From Verrucomicrobium sp. BvORR034 (GTDB lineage Bacteria; Verrucomicrobiota; Verrucomicrobiia; Verrucomicrobiales; Verrucomicrobiaceae): DNA of 64,000 nucleotides. Positions 43,795 through 51,133 of the stretch are shown piece by piece. The first letter of the stretch is position 1. Each line of letters opens with the position of its first letter. The translations under genes were made by a program, and so were the position numbers. Location of the stretch: NCBI RefSeq assembly GCF_000739635.1, contig NZ_BATQ01000041.1:62001-126000 (forward strand), in the 5' to 3' direction. The notes beneath the pieces were generated by a model. That model made no database searches. It was not told where the DNA came from and worked only from the letters and a program-made list of their open reading frames with translations.

Positions 43795-44010
43795 ATGTCC
43801 CGTCCCCGTCACTATGTACCCTGCATTTCGCGGAACGTGGTGTGCGCTCTATTTCACGAAGCCAAACACCGGCGCAAGCCGATGACCCGGCTCGTGGATG
43901 AACTGCTCACGGCTGCCCTCACCGGCACTCCTGGATGGCAGATCGCGCACACTCCTTCCTCTGTGATTCAGGAATCACCACCCACAGTCTATAGCCCCCC
44001 CAGGCCGTAG
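43795..44010 (+). CDS. Small hypothetical protein
   Basis: 71 aa (MSRPRHYVPCISRNVVCALF, HEAKHRRKPMTRLVDELLTA, ALTGTPGW). The basic, Met-Thr-Arg-Leu-Val-Asp-Glu-Leu-Leu segment resembles the first helix of ribbon-helix-helix proteins. No Shine-Dalgarno sequence is evident. It is the only plausible gene between 43642 and 44127; the rest of that stretch holds the palindrome at 43752 and the hairpin at 44044. Confidence 0.4.
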   Translation: MSRPRHYVPCISRNVVCALFHEAKHRRKPMTRLVDELLTAALTGTPGWQIAHTPSSVIQESPPTVYSPPRP

Positions 44011-44043
44011 CCTTCGATCACTCCTCCTTCCCTTGTTCGACTG

Positions 44044-44068
44044 ACCCGGCCTTGCGCCGGGTTTTGTT
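44044..44068 (+). terminator. Hairpin before 44128 gene
   Basis: ACCCGGC / GCCGGGT stem followed by TTTGTTGTTT. It begins 34 bp after the stop of the small gene and is the first of six hairpins that precede the genes of this block. Confidence 0.75.
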
Positions 44069-44127
44069 GTTTCAGGGGCCGGCGGTTCAACTTCAAAACC
44101 AAACTCCAATTTGAAAGGAACACTTTT

Positions 44128-44685
44128 ATGGCCATCACCTTGTCAGCCAACTACAGCAAAAAGCTCGGCCTACCAGCCTTCAGCAGCCACAGCTTCAGCG
44201 CCTCTGTTCAGGTCGAGCTCACGGACCTTTCTCAGGCCGAAGCCGAATGCCGGAGGCTTTATCAACTACTGCAGCAATCCGTGGATCGTGAGATCCAGCA
44301 AGTCGGCTTTGTGCCCGATCCCTGCACCTACGGCATCGTGGATGGACGGGCCAGCTTCGGCAACGGCCCAGCTCCCTACAAGAAAGGAAGGCGAACGGTG
44401 CCTCTCACCGACGGACAGGCCCGTTCACCCCATGGGACGGACGCTCCGTGGCTCTGCACCGAAGGCCAGCGGGGATTCATTCTGCGCCTGGTCAGCGACT
44501 ATCAACTCGACAAGCAACGCATTGATGACCTCGCCCTCCAGCTCTTCGGAGTCGGGGTGAGACTGCTCAACAAGATGCAGGCTTCCCAGCTCATTGATGA
44601 GTTGCTCACTCAGGTTGGCAAACCCCGCCAGACGCGCCTGCGGCATCCAACTCTCAACGGTCATGCTCATGACCGCGCTGCCTGA
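44128..44685 (+). CDS. Hypothetical element protein
   Basis: 185 aa, soluble. It starts MAITLSANYSKKLGLPAFSS and contains VQVELTDLSQAEAECRRLYQ; the C-terminal half is helical (DDLALQLFGVGVRLLNKMQA). No family recognised. A GAAAGGA ribosome-binding site precedes the ATG at 44128, after a G-poor leader. The wording of its start (SFSVSVQVEL-like) recalls small single-strand-binding accessory proteins, but this is too weak to name it. Confidence 0.6.
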   Translation: MAITLSANYSKKLGLPAFSSHSFSASVQVELTDLSQAEAECRRLYQLLQQSVDREIQQVGFVPDPCTYGIVDGRASFGNGPAPYKKGRRTVPLTDGQARSPHGTDAPWLCTEGQRGFILRLVSDYQLDKQRIDDLALQLFGVGVRLLNKMQASQLIDELLTQVGKPRQTRLRHPTLNGHAHDRAA

Positions 44686-44731
44686 GGGCCCGGTACCTGC
44701 CGCCCCACAAAGGACATCCCAAACTCCACAA

Positions 44732-44765
44732 CAGCGGAGGCGTGGTGATCGACCCGCCATCGCTG
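44732..44765 (+). terminator. Hairpin before 44798 gene
   Basis: CAGCG-GA-GGCG pairs with CGCC-AT-CGCTG (two stems with one internal loop), followed by CTTTC and a G-poor leader to the ATG at 44798. Weaker than the others of the series. Confidence 0.45.
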
Positions 44766-44797
44766 CTTTCAACCCTCAGTTCATCATCACTACCATC

Positions 44798-46414
44798 ATG
44801 TCATTCCCATTCTTCAAAGGTGTGGTCCTTTCCATGGGCCACGCCTTCCTTCTACAGGGGCTGTTGCTCCTGTGTCCCTTCAGTCTGGTGGCGGGTGCCC
44901 AGCCCTCCACCAGCATCGTTCCAGATGAGAAGTACTTCCTCCTCCGGTTGCTGGAAGAAATGCCCGGGTTCCATGCCCCGGCAGATGTTTCATCACAGGC
45001 CCTGGAGCGTTCCCTTAGTTCCTGGCGCAGTGCGCTGGTCCGACACGCCGCCGACCTCAAACGTCAGCCTAGCTATGCGGAGCTCGAACCGCTCTTCCTC
45101 AAGCAGATCGAGCTGGTGGACTTTCAGGCCAGCCAGCTTGTCAGTCTGGGGAAACTCGAACAACAGGTGCTCAATCAGCAGATCCAGAGCGGCTTTGACT
45201 CCGGATACGCTGGAGGCATGGCGGGATCTCAAGCTGCTGCCTTGGCCTCAGAGAACGGCTTCTCCAACGGAGAATCCCTCCTGGCTGGAGCCGCCGTTGG
45301 TCTGTTCACCTACTTCGCAGAAAACCAGCAGCGTTCCGACGCGCTGGCCAACGCGCAGCAGGATCAGTTCCTCCAAGCTGATCGCGCCTGGCGGACTCGG
45401 TGGTCTGAATACCAGGCCCAGGTTGCTGCCACCGCCCTGGCGCTCTCAGAACAACATCAATGGCCTCGGGGTTCGGTAGGCTGGGACGAAACTCCCCAAG
45501 AAGATGTCCGGCTGGCAGGCTTGATCAACGCCAGTGACGTGAAGGCGCTTCAGGCAGAGTTTGAAGCCCAACGGCGCCGGCGTCCTCAGGATCCGTTTGC
45601 TGTTTCTCGTGTGGCCATGCTCGCTCCCTTTGTGGAGTCAGATCCCGCCCGACTTGCTACAGTGGCCGAGGACTGCGCCAACGCTGCGGCGTGGGTGCCT
45701 GCACGACGCATCTATGACCCCTACCGGTATCTGCTCGCCTATCGGGCGGCCGATACCCACGTCAAGGCAGTGGGGCACGCTCTCAAAGGCAAGGCACGTG
45801 TCAATGCCCGGGATCCCCTGGCGTTGCGCGCGATCCAGTACTGGGACGCCTGTCTGGCTCTCGATCCTGGTGATGCCACCGGCGAACTGCGGGAACGCAA
45901 AGCCTGGATGCTCATGACCAGTGGTCTGGTGGACAATGCTTACACGTTGGCTACCGCGGTCGCTCCGCTGCGTGGGCGCACCTTCCGCTACCACTACAAC
46001 ATGGCGGTCCTCAACACCTATCGTGGCGGCGACAACGCGGCCCTGGAACACTTGGACGCCACCGTCCGGATTCCCGGGTGCAACATCAAGCCCTTGTGGA
46101 CCGATCTGGATCTCGCGCCTTTGCGAAATCGTCAGAAGCAAAGGTTCGAGAACATCCTCAAGGTCAACTGGAAGTCTGAAGTCGTCTTCGGCGTCCTGCT
46201 TGATGATGTGGTGCTGCACAACAAGTCACCCTTCACGCTGACCAACGTGGTCTACCAGACCAACATCCGTTCGGGCAGCCAATGGTTCCGCAAGGAACTG
46301 ACGGTAGCCTCCATCGGACCCGGCCAAAGCCATCGCTGGATCAACGTCCTCTCCATTCCGGGAGGCAAGATCGACTACTCATCGCCTTCGTTGCGATGTG
46401 ACCAGTCGCGTTAA
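44798..46414 (+). CDS. Exported protein of unknown function, helical repeats
   Basis: 538 aa from the ATG at 44798 (MSFPFFKGVVLSMGHAFLLQ). A signal peptide ends near LVAGAQPS. A long helical region with a glycine-zipper-like stretch (GFDSGYAGGMAGSQAAALAS) is followed by TPR-like helices (YWDACLALDPGDATGELRER, AWMLMTSGLVDNAYTLATAV) and a beta-rich C-terminus (SPFTLTNVVYQTNIRSGSQW). No enzyme motif. Possibly a cell-envelope protein of the element; together with the next two genes (lipoprotein, membrane protein) it may form one envelope module. Confidence 0.65.
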   Translation: MSFPFFKGVVLSMGHAFLLQGLLLLCPFSLVAGAQPSTSIVPDEKYFLLRLLEEMPGFHAPADVSSQALERSLSSWRSALVRHAADLKRQPSYAELEPLFLKQIELVDFQASQLVSLGKLEQQVLNQQIQSGFDSGYAGGMAGSQAAALASENGFSNGESLLAGAAVGLFTYFAENQQRSDALANAQQDQFLQADRAWRTRWSEYQAQVAATALALSEQHQWPRGSVGWDETPQEDVRLAGLINASDVKALQAEFEAQRRRRPQDPFAVSRVAMLAPFVESDPARLATVAEDCANAAAWVPARRIYDPYRYLLAYRAADTHVKAVGHALKGKARVNARDPLALRAIQYWDACLALDPGDATGELRERKAWMLMTSGLVDNAYTLATAVAPLRGRTFRYHYNMAVLNTYRGGDNAALEHLDATVRIPGCNIKPLWTDLDLAPLRNRQKQRFENILKVNWKSEVVFGVLLDDVVLHNKSPFTLTNVVYQTNIRSGSQWFRKELTVASIGPGQSHRWINVLSIPGGKIDYSSPSLRCDQSR

Positions 46415-46453
46415 TCCTCCGGCAAGGCACAGTGCTTTGCTCGCCCCTCCATC

Positions 46454-46488
46454 GCCCCGTGCCGACACCCGTTGGCACGGGGCTTTTT
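46454..46488 (+). terminator. Hairpin before lipoprotein gene
   Basis: Perfect 10-bp stem GCCCCGTGCC / GGCACGGGGC followed by TTTTTC, 40 bp after the preceding stop. Confidence 0.85.
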
Positions 46489-46540
46489 CATTTCAATCCC
46501 CACTCAATCCAAACCCAAACTCAAACCTTCAGACCCAACC

Positions 46541-46807
46541 ATGAAATCATCCCTGCTATTGCTGTTGAGCGTCCTGCTGCTGGCGTCCTGCGCCAAGCAA
46601 CCCCCCAGGACGGTCATCCAGCCTGATGAACAGGCCCGACGTCGCGTCGTGGAACTGGAGCAGCAACTCCAGCTTCAGCGTAAGAACACCGACCGCTGGG
46701 AATTCTACACCGGATGCCTGGGTGTCGCCTGCCTGGTCTGCCTTGTTATCGGAACCTCCCTTGGAGCCAAGACCCGCCATGACTCCCTCCTTCAATCCCG
46801 CCTCTGA
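46541..46807 (+). CDS. Small lipoprotein
   Basis: 88 aa from the ATG at 46541. Signal peptide with lipobox LLASC (MKSSLLLLLSVLLLASCAKQ), a coiled-coil stretch (QARRRVVELEQQLQLQRKNT) and one C-terminal membrane helix (FYTGCLGVACLVCLVIGTSL). This two-anchor build resembles phage Rz/Rz1-like or entry-exclusion lipoproteins. It overlaps the next gene by 29 bp. Confidence 0.65.
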   Translation: MKSSLLLLLSVLLLASCAKQPPRTVIQPDEQARRRVVELEQQLQLQRKNTDRWEFYTGCLGVACLVCLVIGTSLGAKTRHDSLLQSRL

Positions 46808-47306
46808 CGAGGACGACGATCCCTGGCAGGCTTCCGATCAATTGTCTGCCCGGGCTCCAGATCCATCCGAGAAGCCCACTTGGGTGCGTCGCACGCGAGG
46901 GTTGATCACCACCACGTGGTCTCCGCAACCGCTGCCTACGCCCCGGGTGGATCCTGAGCTCTCGCAGTTCTCCGGCGTGGAGCGTTCCGCCGAGGTCTTT
47001 CGCTACAACTTCCGTTTGGCGGAATACTGGCTGTCCCCGGGAGGATTCATGCGGGAGTGGATCCGGTTGAATGTCCGCATCGCCCTGGCGCTGCTGGTCC
47101 CTTCAGTCCTGGTCGTTCCGCTGGTCACCTACACGCTGCAACAGTTCAGCGTGTGGACAGAGCTCCTAGCCACCACCACTTCCAAGATGGTGCTCTTCCC
47201 GCTGTCAGCCTTGCTGGTGGTGGGACTCGTCTGGGGTCTGGTCCATCTGGCCAAGTCCTTCCAAGGACGACCGCGGCACCGTCATCCCCATCAGTACTAC
47301 GAGTGA
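46779..47306 (+). CDS. Membrane protein of the element
   Basis: 175 aa from the ATG at 46779 (MTPSFNPASDEDDDPWQASD). A hydrophilic N-terminal half is followed by two membrane helices (IALALLVPSVLVVPLVTYTL and MVLFPLSALLVVGLVWGLVH). No family recognised. Overlap with the lipoprotein gene indicates coupled translation and a probable shared role in the envelope. Confidence 0.6.
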   Translation: MTPSFNPASDEDDDPWQASDQLSARAPDPSEKPTWVRRTRGLITTTWSPQPLPTPRVDPELSQFSGVERSAEVFRYNFRLAEYWLSPGGFMREWIRLNVRIALALLVPSVLVVPLVTYTLQQFSVWTELLATTTSKMVLFPLSALLVVGLVWGLVHLAKSFQGRPRHRHPHQYYE

Positions 47307-47353
47307 GCCCTCACGGCTTGCGCGGATTCACCCACAAACCCAGCCCACGCATC

Positions 47354-47386
47354 AGAGCCGTCCGCCGCACCCCGGTGGACGGCTCT
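47354..47386 (+). terminator. Hairpin before ligase gene
   Basis: Perfect 10-bp stem AGAGCCGTCC / GGACGGCTCT followed by TGTGCTTTC, about 48 bp after the preceding stop and about 43 bp before the ligase ATG. Confidence 0.8.
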
Positions 47387-47428
47387 TGTGCTTTCAACCC
47401 ACCCCAACCTCAAACCTCAGAACCGTTC

Positions 47429-48502
47429 ATGGAAACCACCACCCTCTACTGTCAGCAAGGTCCTTCGGACAAAGTGTACAGTGTCAGCCTCAAACCCGAA
47501 GGTGACGGCCATGTCGTCCTCTTCGCCTACGGCCGTCGCAATGCCACGCTCAACACGGGGCGCAAGACGCCTCACCCCGTGCCCTACGATCAAGCCAAGG
47601 CCTGCTACGACGGACTCGTCCGTGAAAAGCTCGCCAAAGGCTATCAGCACGGCGAACCTGGGACGGACTACCAGCCTTCACGGCCCGGCAAGCCGTTCAC
47701 CGGCATCCTGCCCCAGTTGCTCAATCCGGTCGATGCTGACGATCTGTCCGGTCTGCTGGATCATCCGGCATTCTGGATGCAGGAGAAGCACGACGGGCGG
47801 CGGCTTCTGCTACGGCGGCGGTCCGATCTGGTCACGGGCATCAACCGTCTGGGCCTGGAAACCTCCGTGCCCATGCCCATGGTGGAAGCGGCCCGGCGCA
47901 GTGTTCACGACTTCGTCGTGGATGGCGAAGCGGTGGGCAATTGTCTGTGCACCTTTGACCTGCTGGAGCTCGATGGTGAGGACTTGAGGGGGCTGCCTTA
48001 CGGGCAGCGTTACCTCAAGCTCATCCAGGTGCTCGCCCCCTTGAAAACCGCCAACCTTCACTTCGTGCAGACCGCGTTCCTGCCGCATGAAAAACACCGG
48101 ATGCTTGAGGAGCTCAGGCAGCAGGGGAGGGAAGGGGTGGTGTTCAAGTCCTGCGATGCGCCGCACTCTGCAGGTCGTCTCTCCTCGGGTGGACCGCAGC
48201 TCAAGCACAAGTTCTATGAAACGGCCTCCTTCATCGTGGGCCGCATCAATGAACAGCGCAGTGTGGGCCTGTTGCTCTTTGAGGGCGACCGGATCCGTCC
48301 TGCAGGCAATGTCACCATCCCTCCCAACCACGATCTGCCCCTCTCGGGCCAGGTGGTGGAGTGCCGCTACCTCTATGCGTTTCGCGAAAGCGGAGCCATC
48401 TATCAGCCGGTCTTCCTGGGCATTCGGGAAGATGTGCTCTCAGCAGAGTGCCTCACCGGCCAGCTCAAATACAAAAGTGAACCCCTCGGTCAGGCCGCCT
48501 GA
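47429..48502 (+). CDS. WGR-domain ATP-dependent DNA ligase
   Basis: 357 aa from the ATG at 47429 (METTTLYCQQGPSDKVYSVS). Residues 5-80 form a WGR domain (VVLFAYGRRNATL). The ligase core has motif I EKHDGRR (K120, site of adenylation), motif III FVVDGEAV (E167), motif IV REGVVFKS (K240) and motif V QLKHKF (K259/K261), and ends with an OB-fold-like region. It is an ATP-dependent enzyme, distinct from the NAD-dependent LigA that bacteria use for replication. Its place beside an element polymerase and clamp suggests it seals element DNA or repairs ends. Confidence 0.88.
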   Translation: METTTLYCQQGPSDKVYSVSLKPEGDGHVVLFAYGRRNATLNTGRKTPHPVPYDQAKACYDGLVREKLAKGYQHGEPGTDYQPSRPGKPFTGILPQLLNPVDADDLSGLLDHPAFWMQEKHDGRRLLLRRRSDLVTGINRLGLETSVPMPMVEAARRSVHDFVVDGEAVGNCLCTFDLLELDGEDLRGLPYGQRYLKLIQVLAPLKTANLHFVQTAFLPHEKHRMLEELRQQGREGVVFKSCDAPHSAGRLSSGGPQLKHKFYETASFIVGRINEQRSVGLLLFEGDRIRPAGNVTIPPNHDLPLSGQVVECRYLYAFRESGAIYQPVFLGIREDVLSAECLTGQLKYKSEPLGQAA

Positions 48503-48533
48503 CCACCGGTAGAACCCAACCCGCCCTCATCCC

Positions 48534-48584
48534 ACGCCACGAGCCCCTCGCTTCCTTCCGGAGGCAGGGGCTCGTGGCGTTTTG
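48534..48584 (+). terminator. Hairpin before clamp gene
   Basis: Long stem ACGCCACGAGCCCCT / AGGGGCTCGTGGCGT (15 bp, perfect) followed by TTTTG. Confidence 0.88.
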
Positions 48585-48627
48585 GGAGGACTCATTCAGC
48601 CCCAACCCATTTTGAAAGGATTTCATC

Positions 48628-50100
48628 ATGACCCCCATCTCGCTGCCCATGGCAGAACTCAAACCGGCTCTCACCGGGCTGGGCAAGATCATCCACCGTC
48701 AGTCTACTCTGCCGGTGCTTCAGTGCCTGCGGATTGAACGCACCGTCGACGGCTGGGTGTGCCTGACGGCCACCAATCTGGAGCGTTACGCGACCGTCCG
48801 GCTGGAACAGCCTGCCGAGGGCGACCCTTGTACCCTGCTCGTTCACTTTGACGATCTGGTGCGCGTTGCCAAAGCCTGCGTCCGACAAGAGAGCATCGGC
48901 ATTGAGCAAACCTCGCCCAAGTGCGTGAGCGCAAGCTTTGCCCTCGCAGGCAAGATCGGCATGAACAAGCTCCGGTCCCTTCCTGTGGCCGAGTATCCCG
49001 ACCTGCCCAGAATCGCTGGCGAACCTGTTCCTTTACCCGGACCGTTCCGCACGGCGCTGAAGGAGGCGATGGATTGCACCAGCAAGGACCACACCCGGCC
49101 AGTGCTGGAGGGCGTCTGCATCGATGTCAGCGTGCCTGATGCCCACTATGTGGTGGGCACCGACGGGAAGCACCTGTACAGCGGCAACTCACTCCAGCTG
49201 GCGTTGCCCCATTCTCTGGTCTTGCCCCGGCACAAGTTTCTGGCGTGGCGGGACTTTCAATCAGATGGCGAGTGGTGGCTCACCAAGGGCGCTCACAACG
49301 GTCTGGACCATGTGCAGATCAGTTCCCGCCGCTGGCGGTTCATCACCCGGGTCATCGATCATCCTTACCCCTCCTGGCGGCAGGTGGTACCCGGCGACAA
49401 ACGGTTCATGACGGCCATCCGATTCGATCCCCTGAAGCTTGATGGCGTCCTCCAAATGCTGGAGCAGATGGAAGAGCAGGAGGATGAATTCCGCACCGTT
49501 GGCATCGAATGGCGAGGCGGCAAGGTCCAGTTCCTTCACCACCCTGCCAATGCTGGCAAAGCCTGGGATGAGGTGGCCGTGCCGGGTGCATCGGGGCAGG
49601 GGGTGGAAGTCACAGTCTTCTGCAACCGGCTCCTGCTGCTCAAGGCCCTCAAGTTCGGGCTGCTCGAGCTCGACCTTATTGATGAACTCAGCCCCCTGCG
49701 GTTCCGCGAGGGCGGGCGTCGCCTCATCGTCATGCCCGTCCGGGTCAGGACCACCTCCGATCCCGAACCCGGCCCTGTCCCCGTCAACGCCCCGGCGCCT
49801 CGTCATTTGCCCCCGATCAAAGCCCCCCATCCCCATTCAGCACCCGACATGAAACCACCCATCAATTCAAACCCTCTGGCAGATCCCCGACTCCAGCCAC
49901 CTGCAGAACCGGGTTCACCCCGGCTGGAGGACGTTCTGGAGTCGCTCGACCAGTTGAGGGATTCCTGCACCAAGAGTCTGTCACAGATCAAGGACCTCAC
50001 CGGCAAGCTCCGTCTAATCCAGCGGGATCAGCGTTCCTCCCAGCGAGGCCTGCAGACGGTGCGGCACACCTTGCGGTCCCTCCAGGGGATCCGGTTCTAG
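48628..50100 (+). CDS. DnaN-like sliding clamp with C-terminal extension
   Basis: 490 aa. Residues 1-370 follow the three-domain beta-clamp pattern: domain 1 LKPALTGLGKIIHRQSTLPV...CLTATNLERYATV, RSLPVAEYPDLPRI; domain 2 FRTALKEAMDCTSKDHTRPV, YVVGTDGKHLY; domain 3 with FREGGRRLIVMPVRV at the end (the family's terminal PMRL-like strand). Residues 370-490 are an extra Pro-rich linker and a coiled coil (LEDVLESLDQLRDSCTKSLS) not found in chromosomal DnaN. A GAAAGGA site precedes the ATG. It probably tethers the element polymerase and ligase to DNA. Confidence 0.87.
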   Translation: MTPISLPMAELKPALTGLGKIIHRQSTLPVLQCLRIERTVDGWVCLTATNLERYATVRLEQPAEGDPCTLLVHFDDLVRVAKACVRQESIGIEQTSPKCVSASFALAGKIGMNKLRSLPVAEYPDLPRIAGEPVPLPGPFRTALKEAMDCTSKDHTRPVLEGVCIDVSVPDAHYVVGTDGKHLYSGNSLQLALPHSLVLPRHKFLAWRDFQSDGEWWLTKGAHNGLDHVQISSRRWRFITRVIDHPYPSWRQVVPGDKRFMTAIRFDPLKLDGVLQMLEQMEEQEDEFRTVGIEWRGGKVQFLHHPANAGKAWDEVAVPGASGQGVEVTVFCNRLLLLKALKFGLLELDLIDELSPLRFREGGRRLIVMPVRVRTTSDPEPGPVPVNAPAPRHLPPIKAPHPHSAPDMKPPINSNPLADPRLQPPAEPGSPRLEDVLESLDQLRDSCTKSLSQIKDLTGKLRLIQRDQRSSQRGLQTVRHTLRSLQGIRF

Positions 50101-50133
50101 ACGTCATCTCCACCAGTTCGAATTCGCCCACGT

Positions 50134-50164
50134 GCCAGGCTCATCCTTCTCAGGGTGACCTGGC
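50134..50164 (+). terminator. Hairpin before DUF932 gene
   Basis: GCCAGG-TCA-CC pairs with GG-TGA-CCTGGC with small bulges, followed by CGCTTTGTTTTC. Confidence 0.7.
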
Positions 50165-50251
50165 CGCTTTGTTTTCGGACAGCTCACTCCCCCGACAATC
50201 CACCCATCAACACCCCCCTTAGAAATCCAAACCTTCAAACCAAGTATCACC

Positions 50252-51022
50252 ATGAACCAACTCATTGAACCACCGCGCGTGCGTCGCATGCCCAACCTCA
50301 TGCTCCATTGTGGAGCCCATACCGTCGACATGGCAGACGTCGCCGGCGTCAGCACTCCCCGTGCTACTTCCACCTGGACGCCCATTCCGCATGCCCAGCT
50401 CATCCAGACCGTGCAACGGGCTCTGGGTGCGGCAGGGCTGCGTATTGGCACCCAGGCTCACAGCCTCAGTCACGAAGGCCAGCGCTACTTTGGTCTCATG
50501 GAGATCAACGGTGGTCGGGCCAACGACGACTACTGCTGGGTCCTGGGCCTGCGCAACAGCCACGACAAGACGTTCCCCGCCGGCATCGTGGCCGGGGCCA
50601 GCGTTTTTGTTTGTGATAATTTGTCGTTTTCAGGCGAGGTGAAGTTCGCCCGTAAACACACCCGCTACATTGTGCGGGATCTGCCTCTGCTCACGGGGAG
50701 GTCCATCGGTCAGTTGATGTCCAAGTGGACGCACCAGGACCGGCGGATTGCGGCCTACAAGGAAGCCAGTCTAGACGACGTCACGGCCCATGATCTCATC
50801 ATCCGAGCAACGGATGTCGGCGTGTGCAGCAACCGGCTCATCCCATCTGTCTTGGGTGAATGGCGGGAACCGCGGCACCAGGTGTTCCAACCGCGCAATG
50901 CCTGGAGCTTGTTCAATGCCTTTACGGAATCCCTCAAGGAGGGAAGCTTGGCGGAATTGCCCAAGCGGACGGAGGCGTTGCACGGGTTGATGGACAGTCA
51001 TGTTGGGCTTGGGCTCAACTAG
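50252..51022 (+). CDS. DUF932 (phage/plasmid-like) protein
   Basis: 256 aa. The DUF932 core is clear: NGGRANDDYCWVLGLRNSHD, FPAGIVAGASVFVCDNLSFS, EVKFARKHTRYIVRDLPLLT. The family is found mainly in plasmids, phages and integrative elements; its function is not settled, although some members lie in recombination or anti-restriction loci. It is the last rightward gene of the hairpin-separated block. Confidence 0.88.
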   Translation: MNQLIEPPRVRRMPNLMLHCGAHTVDMADVAGVSTPRATSTWTPIPHAQLIQTVQRALGAAGLRIGTQAHSLSHEGQRYFGLMEINGGRANDDYCWVLGLRNSHDKTFPAGIVAGASVFVCDNLSFSGEVKFARKHTRYIVRDLPLLTGRSIGQLMSKWTHQDRRIAAYKEASLDDVTAHDLIIRATDVGVCSNRLIPSVLGEWREPRHQVFQPRNAWSLFNAFTESLKEGSLAELPKRTEALHGLMDSHVGLGLN

Positions 51023-51133
51023 GCTGTTCAGGAGGAAGGGTTCTGCTGAAACAGCGGGCCTTTTCTTTAGCTGTTGGGTGCAGCCAAACCTGTGCTTTTT
51101 CCGTCCCCTCAAACACTCTGGCCTATCTGTCAT

